Positions 46,080-53,334 of a stretch of 64,000 bases of DNA are shown piece after piece. The DNA is taken from NCBI GenBank assembly GCA_023460515.1, contig JAEWPS010000012.1, positions 8,084 through 72,083 on the forward strand, read 5' to 3'. The translations under genes and the position numbers were made by a program. The first letter of the stretch is position 1; each line of letters begins with the position of its first letter. Origin of the DNA: Bacillota bacterium. GTDB lineage: Bacteria; Bacillota; Clostridia; TANB77; CAG-465. The notes under the pieces are model-generated. The model was given only the letters and a program-made list of their open reading frames with translations, was not told the origin of the DNA and did not search any database.

Positions 46080-47465
46080 ATGACAAATAAATATAATACA
46101 AAAAAAATTATGATGACATTATTAGCATTAGTAATTTTAATATTTACTTTTGCACCAAATTTATATGCGTCATCAATTAGTATCAATGGCTCAACTAGTT
46201 TGACAATAGGAGGGAGTACTACTATAACTGTTTCTGGTTCAGATATCATTGGTGGAGTGAATATATCCTCTTCTAATTCAGGAGTTGTCAGTATAAGTAA
46301 AAGTTCGGATTGGATTGAGAATAACTCTTTTACTTTAACTGCAACTGCAAAATCTGCTGGAACAGCAGTTATAACAGTTGCACCGTTTGATGTATCAAAT
46401 TCGGTAGGAGGAGAAATAACTGTTGGAGCAAAAACTTTAACAATCACAGTTAAAGCGCCAGTTGTTAATAATCCAACAACACCAACAACGCCAACAAATA
46501 CAACTAAAAGTAATAATGCAAACTTAAAAAAATTAGTACCAAGTTATGAAGGATTATCACCAAACTTTAATCCAGCAATAACTAAATATTCTTTAGCAGT
46601 ACCGGCTACTGCAACTAGTTTAGGACTTACAGTTGCTGTAGAACAGACTGGAGCAAAATATTGGATTAATGGTGAAGATAATTTACAAATGGGAGATAAT
46701 ACAGTAAATATTACTGTAACAGCTCCTGATGGTACAAAAAAAGTTTATACTATAATTGTAACTAAAGTTGCAGATGTAAAAAAAGCAAATGCATATTTAA
46801 GTAATATAGTAATTGATGGAAAAACACTTAACCCTGTATTCACTGCTGAAAACTTAGAATATGATATTGGTGCAATTACATCAGATGTAGCTAAGTTAAC
46901 AGTTTTAGCATATGCACAAAGTGAAAATGCTAAGGTAGAAGTAATTGGTAGTGATGTTTTAGTTGAAGGTGCAAATGCAATTAAAATTAAAGTAACTGCT
47001 CCTGATGGTGTTACTACAAAAGAATATTCAATAAAGTATAATAAAGAGGCAGCTACTAAAGTTGATGAAGAAGTAATTATATATCCAGAAGCAAATAGTT
47101 TGCAAGGATCAACTCCTTCTAAATTATCTAACTTTTTTAAAGGTCTTTGGATTTATATTAAAAACTTTTGGTTAGTTTTATCTTTACTTGCTGTATGTTT
47201 GTTTGAACTTTGGCAAATCATATATTTATATAAAAAAGTTGAAAAAGTAAAAAAAAATGACGATGAAGAAAATAACGTATCGACTTTAGGAGATAAAGCT
47301 TCTAGAAGAAGAAATGCAGACAATGTAAATGTATTTGGTGCTAAAGAAGAAAAAATTGAAGATATTTCCGATGAGTTAGTAAGTGAAGAAAAAGTTGAAA
47401 AAAAAGATGAAGAAGATATTTCGGATAATTTTGAGGATTCTAAAGATATAGAAGAAGATAAGTAA
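46080..47465 (+). CDS. Membrane-anchored protein with Ig-like and cadherin-like beta-sandwich domains
   Basis: A 461-residue protein. A signal peptide ends near residue 32 (NLYASS). Residues about 33-125 are an Ig/cohesin-like beta domain; a PTTPTTPTN linker follows; two cadherin-like beta-sandwich repeats (PF12733 style, each ending TAPDG-(T/V)-x-K-x-Y) span about 145-235 and 240-325. A membrane helix near 360-380 and a highly acidic cytoplasmic tail (SDELVSEEKVEKKDEED) complete it. ATG 46080 follows GGAGGGTGAG; an ATG at 46062 overlaps that site. It directly follows the dockerin-bearing autolysin and could be its surface partner. Confidence 0.78.
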   Translation: MTNKYNTKKIMMTLLALVILIFTFAPNLYASSISINGSTSLTIGGSTTITVSGSDIIGGVNISSSNSGVVSISKSSDWIENNSFTLTATAKSAGTAVITVAPFDVSNSVGGEITVGAKTLTITVKAPVVNNPTTPTTPTNTTKSNNANLKKLVPSYEGLSPNFNPAITKYSLAVPATATSLGLTVAVEQTGAKYWINGEDNLQMGDNTVNITVTAPDGTKKVYTIIVTKVADVKKANAYLSNIVIDGKTLNPVFTAENLEYDIGAITSDVAKLTVLAYAQSENAKVEVIGSDVLVEGANAIKIKVTAPDGVTTKEYSIKYNKEAATKVDEEVIIYPEANSLQGSTPSKLSNFFKGLWIYIKNFWLVLSLLAVCLFELWQIIYLYKKVEKVKKNDDEENNVSTLGDKASRRRNADNVNVFGAKEEKIEDISDELVSEEKVEKKDEEDISDNFEDSKDIEEDK

Positions 47466-47489
47466 TTATACTTATTTTACCATAAAACC

Positions 47490-47518
47490 TTGACAAAAGT
47501 CGTTTTATAGTATATAAT
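47490..47518 (+). promoter_or_regulatory. Consensus sigma-A promoter of galE
   Basis: TTGACA-17-TATAAT, a full consensus, 33 bases before the galE start. Confidence 0.8.
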
Positions 47519-47551
47519 ATTTACATAATATTCTTTTAAGGAGGTAATTAA

Positions 47552-48550
47552 ATGTCAATTTTAATAACAGGTGGAGCAGGTTATATAGGAACACATACAT
47601 GTGTTGAACTATTAAATAGAGGGGAAGATTTAGTTGTTATAGATAACTTTTATAACAGTAATCCTAAAGCAATAGAAAATGTAAAAAAAATAACAGGTAA
47701 AGATTTTAAATTTTATGAGGCAGATATTTTAGATAGAGAAAAATTAACTAAAATATTTGAAGAGAATGATATAGATTCTGTAATTCATTTTGCGGGTCTT
47801 AAAGCTGTAGGAGAGTCAGTTGCAAAACCAATTGAATATTACATAAACAACGTATCTGGTTCTTTAGTATTATTTGATGTAATGAGAAAATTTGATTGTA
47901 AAAAGATTGTATTTAGTTCATCTGCAACTGTGTATGGTAAACCAGAAAAATGTCCTATAACAGAGGATATGCCTCTTTCAACGACTAATCCATATGGTAC
48001 TACTAAATTACATATAGAGCAAATGTTAAGAGATATATACGTATCAGATAAAAATTGGAGTATATCACTTCTTAGATATTTCAATCCAATAGGAGCACAT
48101 TCAAGTGGACTTCTTGGTGAAGTACCATCAGGTATTCCAAATAATATAATGCCTTATATATCTAAAGTGGCATCAAAAAAATTAGAAAAGTTAAGTATAT
48201 TTGGTGATGACTATGATACTAAAGATGGAACAGGTGTTAGAGATTATATACACGTTGTTGATTTAGCATCAGGACATTTAAATGCATTAGATAAAATACG
48301 TAAAGAACAAGGTGGAGTATTTACATATAACTTAGGTACAGGTAATGGTTACAGTGTTTTAGATTTAGTTAAAACATTTGAAAAAGTTAATGATGTAGAA
48401 GTAGCATATAACATTTCAGATAGAAGACCTGGAGATATTGCAAGTTGCTACGCAGATCCTACTAAAGCAGAACAAGAAATAGGTTTTAGAGCTGTTAGAA
48501 GTTTAGAAGATATGTGTAGAGATACATGGAATTTTGAGAAAAATCTATAA
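47552..48550 (+). CDS. galE: UDP-glucose 4-epimerase GalE
   Basis: A 332-residue short-chain dehydrogenase-type enzyme of normal GalE length. The NAD site GGAGYIG (8-14), the HFAGLKAVGES segment, the catalytic pair SSSATVYG and YG-x3-K (NPYGTTKLHIE), and the RYFNPIGAH motif are present. It interconverts UDP-glucose and UDP-galactose and so supplies the substrate of Glf. It has its own consensus promoter and terminator, separate from the glycosyltransferase operon. Confidence 0.96.
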   Translation: MSILITGGAGYIGTHTCVELLNRGEDLVVIDNFYNSNPKAIENVKKITGKDFKFYEADILDREKLTKIFEENDIDSVIHFAGLKAVGESVAKPIEYYINNVSGSLVLFDVMRKFDCKKIVFSSSATVYGKPEKCPITEDMPLSTTNPYGTTKLHIEQMLRDIYVSDKNWSISLLRYFNPIGAHSSGLLGEVPSGIPNNIMPYISKVASKKLEKLSIFGDDYDTKDGTGVRDYIHVVDLASGHLNALDKIRKEQGGVFTYNLGTGNGYSVLDLVKTFEKVNDVEVAYNISDRRPGDIASCYADPTKAEQEIGFRAVRSLEDMCRDTWNFEKNL

Positions 48551-48568
48551 TAAATAGAATAAAGTATA

Positions 48569-48605
48569 AAAAAAGCACTATATTGTTAATATAGTGCTTT
48601 TTTGA
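48569..48605 (+). terminator. Rho-independent terminator after galE
   Basis: A perfect 16-bp stem (48569-48584 with 48588-48603), 3-base loop, T run in the right arm. Confidence 0.87.
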
Positions 48606-48617
48606 GGTGATTAAATA

Positions 48618-49926
48618 TTGGAAAATATATTACTATATTTAGATAAGATTGTTTGGGGTACACCTCTTGTATTATTGTTTATTTTTACACATATTTTTCT
48701 AACGTTTAAACTTAGATTTCCACAAAAAAATATACTAAAAGGTTTAATACTTATGTTTAAACCATCAAACACTAATGGGATATCTTCCTTTAACTCACTT
48801 ATGACTGTACTTGCAGCAACGCTGCGGTACAGGAAATATAATAGGTGTATCTACTGCTATTATATTAGGAGGGGTAGGTAGCGTTTTTTGGATATTTGTA
48901 TCTGGAGTATTTGCTATTTCTACTAAGTATGCAGAAACATATTTATGTATGAAATATAGGAAAATTAAAAAAGAAAAAAATAAGAATAAAAATAATTACA
49001 CAAAGTATTATGGTGGAACAATGTATGTATTAGATAATAGGATAGGAAGTAAACTTCTAGGAGTTTTATTTGCTATTTTTGTTATAATAGCATCATTTGG
49101 AATTGGTTGTATGGTACAATCAAATGCTGCTGCAGAAAGCTTAATACAAAATTTAAATATGGATAAAACTTTGGTTGGTATAATTATTACAGCTATCGCA
49201 TCATATATTTTATTTTCAAATGAAAGAAAAATAGCTAAAATATCTAGTATTATTGTACCTATTTCAACAATTATTTATTTGATTATGAGTATAATGTTAA
49301 TGTATATGTTTAGAAATAATATTATACATAGTATTTTTGTTATTATCCAAGATGCTTTTAGCTTTAAATCTAGAAGTATAGGAATATTAGCCTTTATTGG
49401 TATGAAAGCATTATCTACTGGATTATCTAAAGGAATGTTTTCTAATGAAGCAGGTATGGGAAGTTCACCTATATTTGAAACTACAGTGAATAATACAAAT
49501 ATTAAAGAGCAATCTATAATTTCATCTACTAGTGTTTTTATAGATACAGTGCTACTTTGCAGTCTAACTGGTATAATACTTGTATCTAGTAATATGTATA
49601 TAAATGAGAGTAATCCAGTCAGTTACGTTCAAAATGTTTTTGGACTTCTTCCGTATGGTAAATATCTACTTACATTTTGTTTAGTAAGTTTTGGACTTGC
49701 AACAATACCTTGTTGGGGGTATTATGGTAGTCAAGCGGTTAGATATATTTTCAGTAATAAAAATATATACCAAAATATATATAAAATTATATATGCAATA
49801 TGTATTTATATAGGTGCTGTATCCGCACTTGAAATTGTATGGACACTGTCTAGTATAGCTAATGCTTTTATGGCACTTCCAAATATTTTTATGATATATT
49901 ATTTGTTAGATGAGATTGAATATTAA
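48618..49926 (+). pseudogene. Alanine:cation symporter (AGCS family), frameshifted
   Basis: From TTG 48618 (GAGGTGATT upstream) the frame encodes the N-terminus of an AGCS symporter and reaches ...SSFNSLMTVLAATL, then loses the family frame. Dropping the C at 48825 resumes the protein as GTGNIIGVSTAIILGG, the family's conserved GTGN segment, through KGMFSNEAGMGSSP and nine or more helices to 49926. The whole would be about 435 residues, normal for the family. Without a frame change only an 87-residue fragment is made. No other defect is visible, so decay is recent, the sequence has an error, or the site is recoded. Confidence 0.85.
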
Positions 49927-49928
49927 GT

Positions 49929-49969
49929 AAAAGCCACCCATTTCAATAATTATGAAATGAGTGACTTTT
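49929..49969 (-). terminator. Terminator of the leftward kinase-like gene
   Basis: Arms 49929-49945 and 49953-49969 pair fully only on the minus strand, where the two imperfect positions become G-U pairs; on the plus strand they are C-A mismatches. This assigns it mainly to the leftward gene. Confidence 0.72.
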
Positions 49970-49971
49970 AT

Positions 49972-50718
49972 TTAAAATAGGTATTCAAGTTTTAACAATC
50001 CTTTTTTATTGCGTATACTTACGAAGTAGAGAAGTTTTTCTTTAATGGATTCTGGTAGTAAAGGTTCATCAGTTATTTTTTTTATGATTTCTTTTTTTCT
50101 ATTATCTTTTCTATTAACCTTGAAAAGTATATCTATAAAAAGACAATAGAACGAATAGATATTGTATTTGATATCAATTGTTTTTGAATATGGACAAAAA
50201 TATTTGTAATTACAAAAAATATTTTTTGTAGAATCACCCATAAGGCAGAAGCTATCGATATCTACAAGTCTAATCATTGCAGCTTTTTGTGATACTAGTA
50301 TGTTTTCTGGATTAAAATCTGTTAAACAGAAACCATTATCGTGAATGATCTTTAAAGTAGATTGCAAATTTTTAAATAGAAATAGTACATCTGCTAGTGA
50401 AATATCTTCACAAAATTCGTTAAGTTTTTTACCTGGAACAGACTCCATTAAATATCCTGTAAATTGTCCGTCTTTTCTATACAGCAGTTGAAATATAGTA
50501 GGGATAATTTTAAATTTTTCGGATATTTTAGAAAACTCTAAGGCAATTAAAATACGTTCCTTTTTTATGATTATACGCTCCGGCATATAAAACTTAAAAA
50601 GTTTAGTAAGTGTATCACATTCAGATACAAATATGTTACTTTCAAAACCTCCATTTACCTCAAAGTACATGTTATCCAAATAGTCGTCTATTAAACCTAT
50701 TTCTAACATATTATTCAC
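49972..50718 (-). CDS. Degenerate protein-kinase-like protein
   Basis: A 248-residue protein with a eukaryotic-like kinase layout but altered motifs. The hinge region reads GYLMESVPGKKL; the catalytic loop reads LTDFNPENILV, with Asp134 and Asn139 in place of the usual HRD-x4-N; the metal loop reads VDIDSF instead of DFG. A Gly-rich P-loop is not evident. It may be an atypical kinase or a pseudokinase. The C-terminal 80 residues are basic and helical. A good ribosome site (GAGAGGTGA) precedes the ATG. It stands alone, transcribed leftward, and its target is unknown. Confidence 0.68.
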   Translation of the reverse strand: MNNMLEIGLIDDYLDNMYFEVNGGFESNIFVSECDTLTKLFKFYMPERIIIKKERILIALEFSKISEKFKIIPTIFQLLYRKDGQFTGYLMESVPGKKLNEFCEDISLADVLFLFKNLQSTLKIIHDNGFCLTDFNPENILVSQKAAMIRLVDIDSFCLMGDSTKNIFCNYKYFCPYSKTIDIKYNIYSFYCLFIDILFKVNRKDNRKKEIIKKITDEPLLPESIKEKLLYFVSIRNKKGLLKLEYLF

Positions 50719-50829
50719 CTCTTTCTCTAAAATTTTAAGAAAGCAAAAATATAATTTGTAATATTATATCACATATGTCAAATTATATTTTAATATATAT
50801 GTTTTTAGTGATAAATTATTTAAAAGTAC

Positions 50830-50858
50830 TTGATTTTTAAAGTTAAAGAATATATAAT
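50830..50858 (+). promoter_or_regulatory. Sigma-A-like promoter of spoVS
   Basis: TTGATT-17-TATAAT upstream of spoVS. In Bacillus spoVS is under sigma-H; a clear sigma-H match was not found here. Confidence 0.55.
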
Positions 50859-50901
50859 ATGTATACAAGTATAAATTTATAAGATATATTTGTATACATA
50901 T
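50857..50901. promoter_or_regulatory. 12-bp inverted repeat around the spoVS transcription start (operator-like)
   Basis: ATATGTATACAA (50857-50868) and its exact inverse TTGTATACATAT (50890-50901), 21 bases apart. Each arm contains the palindrome TGTATACA; the two centres are 31 bases apart, about three helical turns. The left arm overlaps the -10 and the expected start. Confidence 0.45.
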
Positions 50902-50922
50902 GAAAAATGTGGGGGAAAGATG

Positions 50923-51186
50923 ATGGATATATTAAGAATTTCAGCTAAGTCTAGTCCTAACTCAATAGCAGGAGCTATTGCAGGACTTATTAAAGAAAAT
51001 GGAAAAGCAGAAATGCAAGCAATTGGAGCAGGTGCTATTAATCAAGCTGTTAAAGCTGTAGCAATAGCAAGAGGCTTTGTAGCACCATCTGGTATAGATC
51101 TTGTGTGCACACCTGCCTTTACTGAAATAATGATAAATGAAGAAGAGAAAACAGGAATTAAATTTTCAATTGAAACACGTGTATAG
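50923..51186 (+). CDS. spoVS: Stage V sporulation protein SpoVS
   Basis: An 87-residue protein nearly colinear with Bacillus SpoVS (86 residues): MDILRISAKSSPNS, IGAGAINQAVKAVAIARGF, VAPSGIDLVCTPAFTE. SpoVS is an Alba-like small protein that affects septation and coat assembly and regulates sporulation genes; its molecular role is not settled. ATG 50923 is preferred over ATG 50920 because the GGGGG ribosome site then has 7-base spacing and the N-terminus matches the family. Confidence 0.95.
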   Translation: MDILRISAKSSPNSIAGAIAGLIKENGKAEMQAIGAGAINQAVKAVAIARGFVAPSGIDLVCTPAFTEIMINEEEKTGIKFSIETRV

Positions 51187-51209
51187 TTTTAAATTATATA
51201 GCAATTAAG

Positions 51210-51245
51210 AATTAAGGTTATTTATTTAACCTTAATTTTTTATAT
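51210..51245 (+). terminator. Rho-independent terminator after spoVS
   Basis: An 11-bp stem (AATTAAGGTTA, 51210-51220, with 51227-51237) followed by T5. Confidence 0.8.
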
Positions 51246-51248
51246 AAT

Positions 51249-51265
51249 ATTACAAAAATATTACA
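51249..51265 (-). promoter_or_regulatory. WalR-type direct repeat
   Basis: On the minus strand TGTAAT-5-TGTAAT (plus-strand ATTACA at 51249 and 51260), an exact fit to the WalR (YycF) consensus TGTWAH-N5-TGTWAH. It lies 34 bases before the -35 of the promoter at 51300. Confidence 0.5.
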
Positions 51266-51299
51266 ATTTTAAAAAAAGTCGAAAAAAGTCAAGAATATA

Positions 51300-51328
51300 T
51301 TGACAAAAAAAAATATGTATTATATAAT
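51300..51328 (+). promoter_or_regulatory. Consensus sigma-A promoter, with a second possible one at 51457
   Basis: TTGACA-17-TATAAT, full consensus. It gives a leader of over 200 bases before the gene at 51552, including a 9-bp hairpin at 51377-51403. A second TTGACA at 51457 has only a weak -10 (TATATG at 51479), so tandem promoters are possible. Confidence 0.7.
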
Positions 51329-51551
51329 TTATATATGTAAATTTAGTATCTTATAAAAATCATATTTACTATTTCATTTTATGATGTTTTAACTATCATA
51401 AAATGCACATAATATTACAAAACATTATTTATAATATCATAAATTTTAGTAAAGCATTGACAAAAAATGCATGTATATTATATGTATATAGTATAAAATT
51501 AAGATACTAAAGGTAAACAAAAGTAAAAATTATAAGGAAGGTTGATTTAAA

Positions 51552-52022
51552 ATGAACAAAGAGTTTGAGAAAAAAAGACAAATTATTTCAGTATGTTTGA
51601 TATTATTAGCTGTAATAATAATCGTTGTAATGGCTGTAAATATTTTAGGTAAAGGAAACAATGCAAATAATACAAATAATGCAGGAAATACAACAAACTA
51701 TACAACTACTACTGAAGGAAATAAAGTAAACACAAGTACAGAAGTTAGTTCAGATAAAACAGTAAGTAATATGCTTTTAGAACAAAGTAAAATTATTTAT
51801 ACAAATGGAACTTCTCAATTAACATCTAAAGTTACAAATGATAGTGTAGCAAAAGATAATTTGAGATTTACTGTAAAATTTATGGCAAACGATGGTAGTG
51901 TTATTGCTGAAGCAGTTGGTTATGTTGGAAAAATTGAAGCAAATGAAACTAAATTTATTGATTCATATATAACTACTGATGTTTCAAATTCAAAAAATGT
52001 AGTTTATGAAGTAATGCAATAA
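51552..52022 (+). CDS. Small secreted or membrane-anchored protein with FxLYD-like domain (paralogue 1)
   Basis: A 156-residue protein. Residues 10-33 form a membrane anchor with a basic N-terminus; an Asn/Thr-rich linker follows; residues about 85-156 are a small beta domain (LRFTVKFMANDGSVIAEAVGYV, here shown by LRFTVKFM and AEAVGYV; then ANETKFIDSYI) resembling FxLYD-type extracellular domains. It has no lipobox cysteine. It is a paralogue in layout of the protein at 62117, and both have WalR-type repeats and a consensus promoter upstream. A wall-associated role is an inference. Confidence 0.68.
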   Translation: MNKEFEKKRQIISVCLILLAVIIIVVMAVNILGKGNNANNTNNAGNTTNYTTTTEGNKVNTSTEVSSDKTVSNMLLEQSKIIYTNGTSQLTSKVTNDSVAKDNLRFTVKFMANDGSVIAEAVGYVGKIEANETKFIDSYITTDVSNSKNVVYEVMQ

Positions 52023-52085
52023 TAAATTAATCGTATAAAAATAGAATAAATTATTAAAATGTATGTAGAATATTCCCCCCAGGTA

Positions 52086-52113
52086 TTGTATACATAAAAC
52101 ATAAGTGTATAAT
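52086..52113 (+). promoter_or_regulatory. Possible promoter for the hairpin leader and 21-codon ORF
   Basis: TTGTAT-16-TATAAT; the -35 contains the TGTATACA palindrome also present at spoVS. Transcription would start near 52120, right at the 5' arm of the hairpin. The -35 is weak. Confidence 0.35.
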
Positions 52114-52120
52114 TTAATTT

Positions 52121-52160
52121 ACCCTCTTAAAGTTAATACTGTAAACTTTAGGAGGGTTTA
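52121..52160 (+). terminator. Hairpin: terminator or Shine-Dalgarno-sequestering leader
   Basis: A 14-bp stem (ACCCTCTTAAAGTT, 52121-52134, with 52144-52157, one G-T pair). The right arm contains AGGAGGG, and is followed by TTTATTTATG. The weak T run allows termination of the gene at 51552; the buried ribosome site before ATG 52164 allows a regulatory role. Confidence 0.55.
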
Positions 52161-52163
52161 TTT

Positions 52164-52229
52164 ATGTCCAACTTATATGATAATATAATAAATTTAAGTC
52201 ATAAACTTTACATAATAACAAAAGTGTGA
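52164..52229 (+). CDS. Possible 21-codon ORF behind a sequestered ribosome site
   Basis: ATG 52164 has AGGAGGGT six bases upstream and opens a 21-residue frame, starting MSNLYDNIINL and ending ITKV. It could be a leader peptide or toxin-like peptide, or the remnant of a helix-turn-helix protein, whose N-termini often look similar. Its end overlaps the promoter of the DUF488 operon. No homologue can be checked here, so confidence is low. Confidence 0.3.
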   Translation: MSNLYDNIINLSHKLYIITKV

Positions 52230-52235
52230 TATAAT
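52207..52235 (+). promoter_or_regulatory. Promoter of the DUF488/dual-OB operon
   Basis: TTTACA-17-TATAAT, about 54 bases before the TTG start at 52289. Confidence 0.6.
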
Positions 52236-52288
52236 ATTATGGTTAAAAATAATTGTTTCCAAATATAAATATAAGAGGAGGAAGGATT

Positions 52289-52885
52289 TTGAAAGAAAAA
52301 AAAGGTTTTGTAACCATTGGTCATGGTAATTTAGAGAGACACATATTTATTCAGGCATTACTCGGGTATAAAGTTGACTGTATAGTAGATGTAAGAAGTT
52401 CTCCATACAGTAGGCACAATCCAAGTTTTAACAGAGAGATATTAAAAAGAGCTCTTCTAGAAAATAATATTTCATACAATTGGTTAGGGGATTTATTAGG
52501 TGGAAGACCAGAAGATTTATCAGTCTATGATGAAAATGGTATTGTTGATTATGAGAAACTTGTACAAACAAAACCATTTTTAAAAGGATTGGAAACTCTT
52601 GAAAAATTATCTTTGATCAATAACGTAGCAATTATGTGTTCAGAGAATGATCCTATGAAATGTCACCGGTTTTTAGCTATTTCTAGAGAGTTGTCGAGAA
52701 GAGGATTTAGAGTTGTTCACATTAAGGATGTTCGAACCATTATAAAACAGGCTGCTCTAGAAGATGCACTTGTTAAGTTACATTTTGGAGAGAATATTCA
52801 AATTGACCTGTTTGATGGTATGGAGGATAATTTAGAAAAAAGCTATTCTAAGCAAAATAAATTATGTGCATACAGGAGGAAGTAA
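52289..52885 (+). CDS. DUF488 family protein, first of pair
   Basis: A 198-residue protein. It has the DUF488 start FVTIGHGNLERH, the IVDVRSSPYSRHNP segment and the conserved cysteine motif CSENDPMKCHR (Cys117, Cys125-His126-Arg127). The family's chemistry is unknown; the paired cysteines and Arg suggest a phosphate or nucleic-acid related activity. The start is TTG 52289, supported by GAGGAGGA upstream. It is one base from the next gene. The invariant Arg of CHR is coded by CGG, a codon almost absent from neighbouring genes. Confidence 0.85.
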   Translation: MKEKKGFVTIGHGNLERHIFIQALLGYKVDCIVDVRSSPYSRHNPSFNREILKRALLENNISYNWLGDLLGGRPEDLSVYDENGIVDYEKLVQTKPFLKGLETLEKLSLINNVAIMCSENDPMKCHRFLAISRELSRRGFRVVHIKDVRTIIKQAALEDALVKLHFGENIQIDLFDGMEDNLEKSYSKQNKLCAYRRK

Positions 52886-52886
52886 A

Positions 52887-53324
52887 ATGGATATTTTTAC
52901 GATTGGTTTTACTAAAAAAACTGCAAAGCAATTTTTTGAACTTCTAAAAAAAAATGGTATTAAAAAGGTCATAGATATTCGGTTATCTAATGCAGGTCAG
53001 TTAGCAGGGTTTGCTAAAGGACCAGACTTAGAATACTTTCTTGGGTTACATGGTATCGAGTATGAACACGATATAACGCTTGCACCAACGGAAGAACTTA
53101 GAAAAAAGTATAATGATAAAAAACTTAAAATGAGTTTTGACGAGTATACTGTTATATTTGATGCAACATTAGAGGAAAGACAGTGTATTCCGAGGTTACA
53201 GTCATTAGACTTAGATAAAGTTTGTTTCTTGTGCAGTGAAGACGAGGCAGACAAATGTCACAGAAGGTTAGTAGTGAATAAAATCAAAGGTGGTAATGTT
53301 AACATTAAAATAATACACTTATAG
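52887..53324 (+). CDS. DUF488 family protein, second of pair
   Basis: A 145-residue shorter DUF488 protein: FTIGFTKKTAKQFFELL, VIDIRLSNAGQLAGFAKG and the motif CSEDEADKCHR (Cys116, Cys124-His125-Arg126). It differs enough from the first to be an old duplication, not a recent copy. Two DUF488 proteins side by side suggest a heterodimer. ATG 52887 lies after AGGAGGA; its neighbour upstream stops at 52885 and the next gene starts 10 bases downstream. Confidence 0.85.
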   Translation: MDIFTIGFTKKTAKQFFELLKKNGIKKVIDIRLSNAGQLAGFAKGPDLEYFLGLHGIEYEHDITLAPTEELRKKYNDKKLKMSFDEYTVIFDATLEERQCIPRLQSLDLDKVCFLCSEDEADKCHRRLVVNKIKGGNVNIKIIHL

Positions 53325-53334
53325 GGGGAACTTA

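Noticed and set aside
39157..48828. Reassignment of the codon CGG
   Set aside because: CGG encodes the invariant Arg of the CHR motif in the first DUF488 gene and plausible Arg elsewhere, so the codon appears to have its normal meaning at least there. This does not exclude slow decoding.
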